64,000 nt of DNA. Source: Lachnospiraceae bacterium. Lineage in GTDB: Bacteria; Bacillota; Clostridia; Lachnospirales; Lachnospiraceae. The stretch is from the NCBI GenBank assembly GCA_029225065.1, contig JAQXVT010000045.1, forward strand, positions 1 through 64,000, in the 5' to 3' direction. Of this stretch, positions 34,079-43,055 are shown piece by piece. A program made the translations under genes and the position numbers. The notes under the pieces were generated by a model that saw only the letters and a list, made by a program, of their open reading frames with translations, had not been told where the DNA came from and searched no databases. Each line of letters begins with the position of its first letter. The stretch's first letter is position 1.

Positions 34079-34768
34079 ATGAGAGAGCGGTATCTTGAAA
34101 AACTGGAGCAGCTCCACAAAGAATTACTGGAAATGGGACTTTTGTGCGAAAAGGCAATCATGAAAACGTACAGGCTTTTGTGTACGGAAGAAGAACGACA
34201 AGGGCTGGTGACGCGGATTGATACGCTGGAGCGGGAAATCGATGCAAAGGAACGAATGATTGAGAGCATCTGCATGCAGCTCTTTCTGCAGCAGCAGCCG
34301 GTGGCATCAGATCTTCGGCGGATTACAGCTGCGCTCAAGCTGATTACGGATCTGGAGCGGATTGGCGACCAGGCGACAGACATTGCAGAAATCATGCAGA
34401 CCGGAAATGTAGTTGTTCCGATAAAAGGAGTGCGTCTGACGGAAATGGCGGAATACACGATGAACATGGTCAATAAAAGCGTGGAATCGTACGTGCAGAG
34501 AGACCTTTCGATGGCAAAAGAGGTAATCGACAGTGACGATGCACTGGACAATCTTTTTTCGGAGGTGCGCCAGGAAATTAACCGCTGTTCAATCGAGGGC
34601 CTTTATACGAATGATCAGGCGCTTGATATGCTGATGATCTCAAAATATTATGAACGAATCGGCGACCACGCGACGAATGTGGCAGAATGGGTAGAATTTT
34701 CTCTGACAGGAAAGCATCGGAGCGGAAAAGTAGTCAATGATGTGTTTGCAGGACTCGATACAAAATAA
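34079..34768 (+). CDS. phoU: Phosphate signalling protein PhoU
   Basis: A 229-residue all-helical protein with two PhoU repeats, each with the metal-binding ExxxD motif (DLERIGDQATDIAE near 100; YYERIGDHATNVAE near 200). PhoU links PstSCAB activity to the sensor kinase PhoR and turns the regulon off in phosphate excess. ATG 34079 is preceded by GTGGGAGG; an in-frame ATG at 34046 lacks one. It closes the pst operon. Confidence 0.95.
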   Translation: MRERYLEKLEQLHKELLEMGLLCEKAIMKTYRLLCTEEERQGLVTRIDTLEREIDAKERMIESICMQLFLQQQPVASDLRRITAALKLITDLERIGDQATDIAEIMQTGNVVVPIKGVRLTEMAEYTMNMVNKSVESYVQRDLSMAKEVIDSDDALDNLFSEVRQEINRCSIEGLYTNDQALDMLMISKYYERIGDHATNVAEWVEFSLTGKHRSGKVVNDVFAGLDTK

Positions 34769-34880
34769 GAAAGAAACAGATTGGGAAGTATCGCAGAAAA
34801 ATATGCGGATTTATCAGTAATACGGGCAGGTTCTGCACGAAAATTGGATAAAATGCTGAAATGATAAAGCATCTCAATAT

Positions 34881-34934
34881 TTTACATGGATTTTACATTT
34901 GATGACGTTTGATTTTACTTTTAACAGATATAAT
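34881..34934 (+). promoter_or_regulatory. Pho boxes and promoter of the Na/Pi cotransporter gene
   Basis: TTTACA at 34881 and 34892, TGACGT at 34903 and TTTACT at 34914 keep an 11-bp period; TATAAT at 34929-34934 is the -10, 15 bp after the start of the last repeat. The layout copies that in front of pstS. Confidence 0.85.
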
Positions 34935-35000
34935 CGCTTTCGAACATGTCACTAAAGTAAAAAACATGTAAAAGCGCGGGTGGCGCAAAGGAGAAAGTGT

Positions 35001-36830
35001 ATGGATATTTTCAGTGTTTTGACAATGATCGGCGGGCTTGCCCTGTTTCTTTATGGAATGAATGTCATGGGAGACGGTCTGACAAGAGCATCAGGCGGAC
35101 GCCTCGAGAAGATTCTGGAAAAGCTGACCTCGAGTACATGGAAAGGCGTATTGCTCGGCGCAGCGGTAACGGCAGTTATTCAGTCATCGTCGGCTACAAC
35201 GGTTATGGTAGTCGGATTTGTAAACTCGGGAATTATGACGCTGCAGCGGGCAGTTGGAATTATCATGGGTGCGAATATCGGTACGACAATCACATCCTGG
35301 ATTCTGAGCCTTTCTGGTCTTGAGGGCGACAGTTTTATCATTAAAATGTTTAAACCGACCTCATTTTCTCCGATCCTTGCGATCATCGGAGTCTGTTTCC
35401 TTCTTTTTTCCAAGAAGGATAAGAAAAAGGATGCCGGTTCGATCATGGTTGGATTTGCGGTTCTGATGTTTGGTATGGAGACAATGAGCGGGGCAGTGAA
35501 GCCGCTGGCAAACGTGCCGGAATTTACCAATATTCTTCTGATGTTTAAGAATCCGGTGCTTGGTATGCTGGCAGGTGCGGCACTGACTGCAATCATTCAG
35601 AGTTCATCAGCATCCGTTGGTATCCTGCAGGCACTGTGTGTGACAGGAGCCGTTTCCTATGGAGCAGCAATCCCGATTATCATGGGACAGAATATCGGTA
35701 CGTGTGTGACCGCTCTGATCTCTGCCATCGGAGCAAAGAAAAATGCAAAGAGAACAGCGTTTGTACACCTTTACTTTAATCTGATTGGCACAATCGTGTT
35801 TATGATTCTGTTTTATACAGTCAACAGCTTTGTGCATTTCGCGTTTCTTGGAGATGCGGCAAATGCACCTGGAATCGCAGTGGTTCATACCGCATTCAAC
35901 GTATTTGCAACGCTTTTGTGGATGCCGTTTCACAGGCTTCTGGAGAAACTGGCCATGCTTACGGTGCGAGACGGAAAAGAAGAGGAGCGTACGGAGGGTG
36001 CCCTGGAGGGACTGTCTGCCCTGGATGACCGTTTCCTTGAAAATCCGGCACTTGCAATGGATCAGTGCCGCGTAGCCTGCGCACATATGGCGAAAGTTAC
36101 GATCGAAGCGCTCGATACGGCAATGTCGCTCCTGGATGGATATGATGAGGAAAAAGCAGAGCTGGTACATGAGGATGAGAGCATTGTAGACCGGTATGAA
36201 GATCGGCTGGGCACTTATCTTGTGCAGGTGACGAAAAATGAGATGCAGACGAAAGACAGTCATACGCTTTCCGTTCTGCTGCACAGCATCGGTGATATTG
36301 AGCGAATTTCCGACCACGCTGTCATTATCGCAAATGCGGCAAAAGAGATCTATGACAAAAACCTGGCATTTTCTGAGGCGGCAGCAGCCGAACTTGAGGT
36401 ATATTCTTCTGCAGTGCGAAAGATTGTGCAGATTGCAATGAAAGCGATGCAGGAGGAAGACCTTGCTATGGCAGGAAAGGTAGAACCGCTGGAAGAGGTC
36501 ATCGACGATCTCAGTGACGAAATGAAAAAGCGCCATATCGACCGGCTTCGTGAAGGCCGCTGTACGATTGAACTCGGGTTTATTCTTTCGGATCTGACAA
36601 CGAGTTACAAGCGAGTTGCAGATCACTGTTCTAACATTGCAGTGTGCCTGATTCAGGCGGAGAATGATGAGTATGGCAGACATGCCTACCTTAATTCACT
36701 GAAGGATGAAGAAAATAAATCATTCCGTGAGAAATTTGAGGAATATTCAAAAATATATGCGCTTCCGGTGCGCATAAAGGGTACACCGAAGGTGGATATG
36801 AGAAAGCGGATGCAGGCCGCAAAGCAGTAA
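35001..36830 (+). CDS. Sodium/phosphate cotransporter with PhoU-like domain
   Basis: The 609-residue protein joins a Na/Pi-cotransporter membrane region (about 1-310) to a cytoplasmic PhoU-like helical region (about 350-590). The two inverted transport repeats carry QSSSATT (near 60) and QSSSASV (near 200), the family's substrate motifs. The PhoU part has ExxxD-type motifs (DIERISDHAV). It imports phosphate with sodium. AAAGGAGAAAGTGT precedes ATG 35001. Pho boxes upstream place it in the same regulon as pst. Confidence 0.93.
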   Translation: MDIFSVLTMIGGLALFLYGMNVMGDGLTRASGGRLEKILEKLTSSTWKGVLLGAAVTAVIQSSSATTVMVVGFVNSGIMTLQRAVGIIMGANIGTTITSWILSLSGLEGDSFIIKMFKPTSFSPILAIIGVCFLLFSKKDKKKDAGSIMVGFAVLMFGMETMSGAVKPLANVPEFTNILLMFKNPVLGMLAGAALTAIIQSSSASVGILQALCVTGAVSYGAAIPIIMGQNIGTCVTALISAIGAKKNAKRTAFVHLYFNLIGTIVFMILFYTVNSFVHFAFLGDAANAPGIAVVHTAFNVFATLLWMPFHRLLEKLAMLTVRDGKEEERTEGALEGLSALDDRFLENPALAMDQCRVACAHMAKVTIEALDTAMSLLDGYDEEKAELVHEDESIVDRYEDRLGTYLVQVTKNEMQTKDSHTLSVLLHSIGDIERISDHAVIIANAAKEIYDKNLAFSEAAAAELEVYSSAVRKIVQIAMKAMQEEDLAMAGKVEPLEEVIDDLSDEMKKRHIDRLREGRCTIELGFILSDLTTSYKRVADHCSNIAVCLIQAENDEYGRHAYLNSLKDEENKSFREKFEEYSKIYALPVRIKGTPKVDMRKRMQAAKQ

Positions 36831-37018
36831 AATGCCCCGCAGATAAGATCTGAAGAGAGTATGCGAAGCAGCTTATTTGGTATATATGGAAGTCAGATGA
36901 GTGAGTAAAATCGTGTAGGATATCTTGCATGGAATTGGGCATTGCGGTAAAATGAGGCCGTGAGAAAGAGAAAACGCGGCACAGACAGTTAAAAAATCAG
37001 CAAAAATAAGTAAGTAAC

Positions 37019-37043
37019 AAAGCGGACTTAAAATATCCGCTTT
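37019..37043 (+). repeat. Dispersed intergenic repeat, copy 6 (core-deleted)
   Basis: AAAGCGGA and TCCGCTTT are paired around CTTAAAATA; the internal TTGCGAA is missing. It lies in the gap between the cotransporter and phoP. Confidence 0.6.
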
Positions 37044-37091
37044 GCTTTATAAATACGTCATGAGTTTGTCAAAAAAGGAGAATGAAAAACG

Positions 37092-37775
37092 ATGGCAATG
37101 ATTTACATAGTGGAAGACGATGAGAACATCCGTGAGATCGAGATGTTTGCGCTGAAAAATGCAGGATATGAAGTGCAGGGATTTGAATGCGCTGCCGCAT
37201 TTTATGCACGGCTGAAAGAAAAAGTGCCGGCGCTTGTATTGCTTGACATCATGCTCCCGGATGAGGACGGACTGACGATTGTAAAGAAGCTTCGCCATGC
37301 CGCCGAGACGCGGAAACTGCCGATCATCATGGCAACGGCTAAGACTACAGAGATTGATAAAGTAAAAGGGCTTGATATCGGAGCGGATGACTACATTACG
37401 AAGCCGTTTGGTGTCATGGAGCTGATTTCCCGTGTAAAAGCACTGATGCGCCGCAGCCGTGGAATGGAAGAGGAGCGGATGATCCGCCTCGGGCCGATCT
37501 TTATGGACGACGAAAAGCGTGCGGTGTTTGTCGATGATGAGCCGTGTGAACTGACGTACAAGGAGTATGAACTGCTGAAGCTTCTGCTTTTAAACGCCGG
37601 AATCGTGGCATCACGGGATATGATTCTCGACCGGGTGTGGGGCACGGATTTTGAAGGGGAATCCCGCACACTCGACATGCACATCAAGACCCTGCGGCAG
37701 AAACTCGGAAGCGCCGGCACGATGATCCGTACCGTGCGCAATGTAGGATATATGCTGACGGGAGAGCGGAGCTGA
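37092..37775 (+). CDS. phoP: Response regulator, PhoP/PhoB type
   Basis: A 227-residue OmpR-class regulator: receiver domain 1-120 with acidic pocket E8-D9-D10, phospho-acceptor D52 (VLLDIMLPDEDG) and Lys near 105 (ITKPFG), then winged helix (about 130-225). Its position behind pst, phoU and the Na/Pi gene, with a kinase gene next, indicates control of the Pho regulon. It is the likely reader of the two Pho-box promoters. AAAGGAGAATG precedes the start. Confidence 0.93.
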   Translation: MAMIYIVEDDENIREIEMFALKNAGYEVQGFECAAAFYARLKEKVPALVLLDIMLPDEDGLTIVKKLRHAAETRKLPIIMATAKTTEIDKVKGLDIGADDYITKPFGVMELISRVKALMRRSRGMEEERMIRLGPIFMDDEKRAVFVDDEPCELTYKEYELLKLLLLNAGIVASRDMILDRVWGTDFEGESRTLDMHIKTLRQKLGSAGTMIRTVRNVGYMLTGERS

Positions 37776-37892
37776 CAGAAGGAAAAGGTAAAACAGTAAG
37801 CAGAGCAGCGTTTGCAAAGAGCGGTAAAACGGCAAAGGAACACAGCGTTCTTGGGAAATAAAAAGAAATAAGAAAAGGCGAGCGGAAAGACA

Positions 37893-39245
37893 ATGAAAAA
37901 GAAGATAAACAGATATCTGCTGCTGACTGTATTTTTATCTCTCAGCACGACCCTTTTAATGGCGATTGCGGTCTTCCATCATATGTATCGGGAACAGATC
38001 ATCGGAGATATGAAGACGTACGGCGAAATCTTAAGCGGGATGGTGTCGTCCGGGGAAGAATTGCGGGATAATTACCGCAGTCCTGATTCCGATATCAGAA
38101 TTACGGCAATCAGTGCTGACGGCAATGTGGTGTATGACAGTCAGGCAGGAAATGAGGCGCTTGACAATCATGCTGACCGACCGGAAGTAAAAGAGGCGGA
38201 GGAAACGGGCGAGGGATATGCAGTGCGCCATTCCGATACGCTGAACCGTGATATGTATTATTATGCAGTTCAGCTGGAAAACGGAGATGTCCTGCGCCTG
38301 AGTAAGGAAGAAAAAAATATCTGGAGTGTGTTTGAAACCACACTTCGGCCGATTGTTGCAATCGGAATTGGAATGTTTCTTCTGTGCATGCTGCTGTCAC
38401 GATATATCACGAACAGTCTGGTACGGCCGATTGAGAAGCTGGCGAGCGATATCGACAACGTGGACGGAATCCAGACGTACGAAGAACTGGTGCCGTTTAT
38501 CACGACAATCCAGAAGCAGCATGAGGATATTTTAAAGAGCGCAAAAATGCGTCAGGAATTTACCGCAAATGTCTCACATGAACTGAAAACCCCGCTGACT
38601 TCGATTTCCGGTTACGCGGAGCTGATCGAGACGGGGCTTGCCGGTGAGGATAATGTTCAGCGGTTCGCGGCCGAGATTCACCGAAATGCGAAGCGGCTGC
38701 TGACGCTGATCAATGATATTATCCGGCTTTCCGAGCTGGATGCCGACAATATGGAGGTTGCTTTTTCCGACGTGGATCTGTATGATCTGGCCGGAGCGTG
38801 TGTGGAATCACTTCGGCTGAATGCAGAAAATCACGGCATTCATATCGAGTGCAGCGGCATGCCGTGCACCGTTTACGGAAATAAAGAAATGCTGGAGGAG
38901 CTGCTGTACAATTTAAGTGACAATGCGATCCGCTACAACCGGCTTGGAGGAAAAGTGCAGGTAATTGTCGGATATGAAAACAGTTATCCGGTACTGATCG
39001 TGAAGGATACGGGAATCGGAATCCCGGAAGAGAGCCAGGAGCGCGTCTTTGAGCGTTTTTACCGTGTCGATAAGAGCCGTTCCAAACAGACCGGAGGCAC
39101 GGGACTTGGACTTGCAATCGTGAAGCATATCGTGGCGCAGCATCATGCAAAGCTGCAGCTGCGCAGTCAGGTTGGAGTCGGTACCGAGGTGTCGGTCGTA
39201 TTTTCAGGGGAAGGTTCAGAGAAAAAAGAAGCTGACGCAAAATAG
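37893..39245 (+). CDS. phoR: Sensor histidine kinase, PhoR type
   Basis: A 450-residue membrane kinase: helices near 10-30 and 150-170 enclose a ~120-residue extracellular sensor; then a HAMP-like linker (VRPIEKLASDID), the phosphorylated His229 in SHELKTPLTS, N-box LYNLSDNAIRYN, G1 DTGIGIPEE and G2 GTGLGLAIVKH. It is the partner of the preceding regulator. An extracytoplasmic sensor between two helices is the PhoR layout of B. subtilis. The gap to phoP is 117 bases. Confidence 0.92.
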   Translation: MKKKINRYLLLTVFLSLSTTLLMAIAVFHHMYREQIIGDMKTYGEILSGMVSSGEELRDNYRSPDSDIRITAISADGNVVYDSQAGNEALDNHADRPEVKEAEETGEGYAVRHSDTLNRDMYYYAVQLENGDVLRLSKEEKNIWSVFETTLRPIVAIGIGMFLLCMLLSRYITNSLVRPIEKLASDIDNVDGIQTYEELVPFITTIQKQHEDILKSAKMRQEFTANVSHELKTPLTSISGYAELIETGLAGEDNVQRFAAEIHRNAKRLLTLINDIIRLSELDADNMEVAFSDVDLYDLAGACVESLRLNAENHGIHIECSGMPCTVYGNKEMLEELLYNLSDNAIRYNRLGGKVQVIVGYENSYPVLIVKDTGIGIPEESQERVFERFYRVDKSRSKQTGGTGLGLAIVKHIVAQHHAKLQLRSQVGVGTEVSVVFSGEGSEKKEADAK

Positions 39246-39261
39246 GAGAGGAATCTTCTGT

Positions 39262-39282
39262 GGAGCGGCGGCTCCTTTTTTT
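39262..39282 (+). terminator. Terminator after phoR
   Basis: A short GC-rich stem, GGAGC-GGCG-GCTCC, is followed by seven T. Confidence 0.85.
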
Positions 39283-39305
39283 GATAAAACTTAAGATTCC
39301 TTTTC

Positions 39306-39334
39306 TTGACTATTGTTGGATAATGGTGCAATAT
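39306..39334 (+). promoter_or_regulatory. Promoter of the L,D-transpeptidase gene
   Basis: TTGACT at 39306-39311 and CAATAT at 39329-39334, 17 bp apart. Transcription would begin only about ten bases before ATG 39350, leaving a very short leader. Confidence 0.55.
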
Positions 39335-39349
39335 ATGGGAAGAATAAAT

Positions 39350-40843
39350 ATGAGCCGCGGACGCTGTGGGGAGCCGGGCGGCAGACGGCGATATAGAAGG
39401 GCAAGGGATAAAGAAGTGGCGAAAAAAAAGAGAAAAGGACTGAAAATAGCAATCAGTATCATCCTGCTGGTGATTCTGGCGGTGGGCGCAGGCACGGCAT
39501 ACTACCTGTACCAGCAGGTAAACAGCGGATTGTTTTTCAAAGAGACGAAGATCAACGGTTACGATGTCTCTGATAAAACGTGCAAGGAAGTGCTTCTGAT
39601 GCTGGAGCAGGACTACAGCGCACCGAAAATCACAGTGACGGAGGACGGTGAGACGGCAGAGACGCTTACATTGGCGGATATGGGCTACACAATCAATGAG
39701 AAAAAGCTTCTCTCGAACATTCAGGAATGCATGCGCCAGCAGAATGTCAGCCTGCTGTTCAGTCTGATGGACGGCAACACCTTTGAGGTGGAGGTTCCGT
39801 TCGATTATGATGAAGCGACATTTAAGGCGAATGTCTGCGCAGCCAAATTTGCAAAGCCGCGTGTGGCAAGCACTGATGCGACAATGGAATATAATGGCAA
39901 AGAGTATTACATTGAACCGGAAACGTACGGTACGGAGTTTGACGATGCCGATCTTCAGGTTATGATCAAGGACACGGCGGACAAGCTTGTGGCAGCGGAT
40001 CGTCCGCAGAAGGACGTGACAGTGGAATTTCCGTCTGCGCTCTATTTTGTCCCGGCTGTGACACAGAATGACAGCGAGATGAATACGACGATGGATATTT
40101 ACAATTCCTTCTGCAAGGCGGATATCAAGCTGACCTTTGGTGATGAATATGAGGAGATCGACTGGACAACGATCAGGGACTGGCTGACCATAGAGGACGG
40201 CGAGGGTGTGATCGATGAGGAAGCGGTATACAATTACGTTTACGATCTTGCAGCAAAGTATGATACTTTATATTATGAGAGGAAATTCACGACGCACAGC
40301 GGAAAGACAATTACCTTTGACAGCAGTGATTACGGCTATCAGATCGATAAGGACGCGGAGGCAGAGCAGCTTCTTGCAGATATCCGCTCCAACACCGAAG
40401 TGGAACGTGAGCCGGTCTATGCGGTGAAAGGATACAAGCGGGATGGAAGAGATGATCTCTGCGGCAACTACGTGGAGGTTGATCTGACATCTCAGCATTT
40501 GTGGTTTTATAAAGACGGCAAGCTTGTAGTAGAGACGGACGTAGTTACCGGTCTTCCGAAAGATGGCCGTGAGACGACGACCGGCGTATTTTCCATCCCG
40601 TATAAAGAAAGCCCGTCTGTATTAAGCGGCGGCCAGGGAAACGGTGCATGGAATACGGATGTTCAGTACTGGATGCCGTTCCATGATGGACAGGGACTGC
40701 ACGACGCATGGTGGAGAAATGCGTTCGGCGGTACGATCTACCAGACGAATGGATCGCACGGTTGCGTCAACCTTCCGCCTGCGGCAGCAAAGACGATTTA
40801 CGACAATATGGAAGAGCGGATGGCGGTCATCCTCTACAAGTGA
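39350..40843 (+). CDS. L,D-transpeptidase with N-terminal membrane anchor
   Basis: A 497-residue cell-wall enzyme: basic N-terminus, one membrane helix (about 37-57), two peptidoglycan-binding (PG_binding_4/VanW-like) domains (about 80-330), and a C-terminal YkuD domain with catalytic Cys472 in SHGCVN. It makes 3-3 crosslinks or attaches proteins to peptidoglycan. I chose ATG 39350 since GGGAAGAA is just upstream; an in-frame opening at 39260 lies before the promoter. It is monocistronic. Confidence 0.92.
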   Translation: MSRGRCGEPGGRRRYRRARDKEVAKKKRKGLKIAISIILLVILAVGAGTAYYLYQQVNSGLFFKETKINGYDVSDKTCKEVLLMLEQDYSAPKITVTEDGETAETLTLADMGYTINEKKLLSNIQECMRQQNVSLLFSLMDGNTFEVEVPFDYDEATFKANVCAAKFAKPRVASTDATMEYNGKEYYIEPETYGTEFDDADLQVMIKDTADKLVAADRPQKDVTVEFPSALYFVPAVTQNDSEMNTTMDIYNSFCKADIKLTFGDEYEEIDWTTIRDWLTIEDGEGVIDEEAVYNYVYDLAAKYDTLYYERKFTTHSGKTITFDSSDYGYQIDKDAEAEQLLADIRSNTEVEREPVYAVKGYKRDGRDDLCGNYVEVDLTSQHLWFYKDGKLVVETDVVTGLPKDGRETTTGVFSIPYKESPSVLSGGQGNGAWNTDVQYWMPFHDGQGLHDAWWRNAFGGTIYQTNGSHGCVNLPPAAAKTIYDNMEERMAVILYK

Positions 40844-40868
40844 GTGCAGAAAGGTTCGGGCTGTGAGG

Positions 40869-40901
40869 CAAAGCGGATATTCGCAATTCGCGTCGCTATT
40901 T
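40869..40901 (+). repeat. Dispersed intergenic repeat, copy 7
   Basis: CAAAGCGGATATTCGCAAT then TCGCGTCGCTATTT, a slightly diverged copy just after the transpeptidase stop codon. Confidence 0.7.
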
Positions 40902-40923
40902 CTGGAATCATAAGGAATCCCGG

Positions 40924-40987
40924 CTCGTAAGGGATCCTCCCGTAAACGGCTTCCTCCTTACGAGATTCCGTAAACGGGTCCCTCCTT
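40924..40987 (+). repeat. Tandem repeat and dyad upstream of tRNA-Arg
   Basis: CCGTAAACGG followed by CCTCCTT occurs twice with a 28-bp period (40940-40959 and 40968-40987). A perfect 9-bp inverted pair, CTCGTAAGG (40924-40932) and CCTTACGAG (40956-40964), spans the first copy. No coding content is visible. Confidence 0.6.
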
Positions 40988-41002
40988 GTGATATTTCATA
41001 AG

Positions 41003-41039
41003 CTCCATCATAAGTAGGCTTGCCTTACTTATGATGGAG
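41003..41039 (+). terminator. Strong hairpin before the tRNA promoter
   Basis: CTCCATCATAAGTA and TACTTATGATGGAG form a perfect 14-bp stem with a nine-base loop. Only three T follow, so it may be a terminator or a processing/stability element. Confidence 0.6.
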
Positions 41040-41107
41040 TTTGAATCGTCGCAAAAAACACAAAAAAAGATGCAATTAAAAAAATTGAAAAAAATTAAAA
41101 ATAAGTG

Positions 41108-41136
41108 TTGACAAAAAGAGGGCACCGCTATATAAT
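41108..41136 (+). promoter_or_regulatory. Consensus promoter of tRNA-Arg
   Basis: TTGACA at 41108-41113 and TATAAT at 41131-41136 with a 17-bp spacer. Confidence 0.93.
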
Positions 41137-41188
41137 ACTCATTGTTGAGAGGCAAACGAAACAAACTCAACAAAACAAAATAAAAGAT

Positions 41189-41262
41189 GTGCGTTTAGCT
41201 CAGCTGGATAGAGCGTTTGGCTACGGACCAAAAGGTCGGGGGTTCGAATCCTCTAACGCACG
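41189..41262 (+). tRNA. tRNA-Arg (anticodon ACG)
   Basis: The cloverleaf folds fully: acceptor GTGCGTT/AACGCAC, D-arm GCTC...GAGC, anticodon stem TTTGG/CCAAA with loop CTACGGA (anticodon ACG, reading CGN codons), and T-arm with TTCGAAT. The discriminator base is G and CCA is not encoded. A34 is normally converted to inosine by TadA. Confidence 0.96.
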
Positions 41263-41273
41263 CTGAAGAAAAG

Positions 41274-41310
41274 CCGGAAGCATTGAGAAATCAGTGAGTT
41301 CCGGTTTTTT
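41274..41310 (+). terminator. Terminator of tRNA-Arg
   Basis: CCGGAA pairs with TTCCGG, with inner CATTGA/TCAGTG, followed by six T. Confidence 0.9.
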
Positions 41311-41379
41311 GTTGTCTGGTAAAATCCAAGTTACTGTTCAGAGTCAAATCTAAACTTTTTCAAAACTCTTAGATTTCTC

Positions 41380-41408
41380 TTGCAATTTCCAGATACCTGT
41401 GCTATGAT
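41380..41408 (+). promoter_or_regulatory. Promoter of the riboswitch-SPFH operon
   Basis: TTGCAA at 41380-41385 and TATGAT at 41403-41408, spacer 17 bp. The transcript would start at the 5' edge of the riboswitch. Confidence 0.7.
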
Positions 41409-41411
41409 TCC

Positions 41412-41603
41412 GCTAAAGAAAAGGGAGTAGCGGCCACACGGAAGAAGCAGGGACGACGGTCAGTGCTTTTTAGTCAAATCAATGTAATCCGGGTGGTACA
41501 TGGATGCGTCAATACAGTAGAGAAAATACTCGCATCGTGATATAATCAGCAAGACTTTTATTTTAGACATAGGGAGATATGTCCGAAATGAAAGTCTTTT
41601 TCT
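41412..41603 (+). ncRNA. yybP-ykoY-type (manganese) riboswitch with terminator
   Basis: The conserved 5' segment AAAAGGGAGTAGCGG and the 3' segment GATGCGTCAATAC...TACTCGCATC, closed by GATGCG/CGCATC, match the yybP-ykoY aptamer. An outer P1 helix pairs CTAAAGAAAAG (41412-41422) with CTTTTATTTTAG (41555-41566). That 3' strand is also the 5' arm of a terminator (AAGACTTT with AAAGTCTT at 41591-41598, plus GACAT/ATGTC, then T-run). Ligand binding would therefore keep P1 and prevent termination, an ON switch. The class senses Mn2+. The gene downstream is an SPFH protein, not a typical Mn exporter. Confidence 0.78.
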
Positions 41604-41798
41604 TTTCTTTGGAAAATTTGAACGAAATCGTTTTGCGACCTGCGTTCAAATTACATCCCGGGAGCCGGATAAAGATCAAAAGCGGCTGCGACTGGCTCAG
41701 AAGAGATGCGCGAACACAGTAATACTTTGACCAGATAAGCTGCAGAGCAGCAGTTTGGTCAGAAACAGGAAATACAAAAAGCAAATGGAGGAAAAAGT

Positions 41799-42830
41799 AT
41801 GAGACAGTTTAATTTCAGTTCAGGAAAGGTCCCGTTTTCCGGGAAGCCGACCATGCCAAAGCTGGGAAAGCATGTAAAACGCATTGTGATTGGGGCAGCG
41901 GCAGCAGTCGTTGTTGTCGTACTCGCCAGCGATGCAACGTATCAGATTCAGGAACAGGAGCAGGCGGTGCTGACCACGTTCGGTGTACCAAAGGCGGTTT
42001 CTGAGACGGGACTTCATTTTAAGATTCCGTTTATCCAGCAGGTACAGAAAGTAAACACGACGATTCAGGCATTTCCTATCGGTTATACGCTGGATGATAA
42101 TGCGACGGTAGAAAATGAAGGAATCATGATTACGGCCGATTACAATTTTATCGATGTCGATTTCTTCGTGGAGTACCGGATCGCAGAACCGGTGAAATAT
42201 CTTTACACATCGGATCAGCCGGAGGAGATTTTAAAGAGCATCGCGCAGAGCTGTATCCGTACTGTGATCGCAAGCTACAATGTCGACGATGTGCTGACGA
42301 CCGGAAAGAGCGAAATTCAGAGTAAAATCAGGGAAATGATTCTGAAGCAGACGGAAGAACAGGATCTCGGCATCCAGTTGGTCAATATTACGATCCAGGA
42401 TTCCGAGCCGCCGACACAGGAGGTTATGAAGGCATTCAAGGCGGTGGAGACAGCAAAGCAGGGCAAGGAAACGGCACTGAACAATGCGAACAAGTACCGC
42501 AACGAAAAGCTTCCGGAGGCGGAAGCCGAAGCCGACCAGATCATTCAGGACGCAGAGGCGCAGAAGCAGGTGCGCATCAATGAAGCGGAGGCCGAGGTGG
42601 CACGTTTCAATGCGATGTATGAGGAATACAGCAAAAATCCGGAGATCACAAAAAAGCGTATGTTCTATGAGACGATGGAAAATGTACTGCCGGGTATGAA
42701 GCTTGTGATCGACAGTGGAGACGGTGTACAGAAAATCCTGCCGCTCGATTCCTTTGACGGGGCAGGGACAGGCAGTAATACAAGCGGAGATGCCGGCAGC
42801 GATACAGCGGCATCCAGAAGTGCACAATAA
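41799..42830 (+). CDS. SPFH/band-7 membrane protein, HflK-like
   Basis: A 343-residue protein with one membrane helix (about 28-45) and a prohibitin/SPFH domain (about 45-210), followed by an Ala/Glu-rich coiled coil (LPEAEAEADQIIQDAEAQK, about 230-290). It resembles HflK, a partner of HflC in large membrane rings that control FtsH protease. TGGAGGAAAAAGT precedes the ATG. A 190-base leader separates it from the riboswitch terminator. An HflC-like gene follows. Confidence 0.88.
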   Translation: MRQFNFSSGKVPFSGKPTMPKLGKHVKRIVIGAAAAVVVVVLASDATYQIQEQEQAVLTTFGVPKAVSETGLHFKIPFIQQVQKVNTTIQAFPIGYTLDDNATVENEGIMITADYNFIDVDFFVEYRIAEPVKYLYTSDQPEEILKSIAQSCIRTVIASYNVDDVLTTGKSEIQSKIREMILKQTEEQDLGIQLVNITIQDSEPPTQEVMKAFKAVETAKQGKETALNNANKYRNEKLPEAEAEADQIIQDAEAQKQVRINEAEAEVARFNAMYEEYSKNPEITKKRMFYETMENVLPGMKLVIDSGDGVQKILPLDSFDGAGTGSNTSGDAGSDTAASRSAQ

Positions 42831-43055
42831 CGCAGATGTCAGAAGGGATGCAGATGCATTGAGGAAGGAATCATGATGAAAGTGGTTTGTGTACCTGGTA
42901 CAGTGTCAGATACAGAAGTAAATAAGAGCGTATAACACAGAGCAATACCCTGTAGAACGAAAAGATGTATGCAAAGAAATTTATTTAGATAGTAACAGTA
43001 TCGTGAAAAACAGCGTTCGATACAGGGGGAGATGCAAAAAAATGGAGGAACATAT

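Noticed and set aside
35607-36683. 358-codon minus-strand frame opposite the Na/Pi cotransporter
   Set aside because: Shadow frame with Cys/His/Arg-rich composition and no homology.
41486-41500. GGGTGGTAC resembling the T-box antiterminator motif
   Set aside because: No specifier loop or aminoacyl-tRNA synthetase/amino-acid gene follows, and the segment is fully explained by the yybP-ykoY-type fold.
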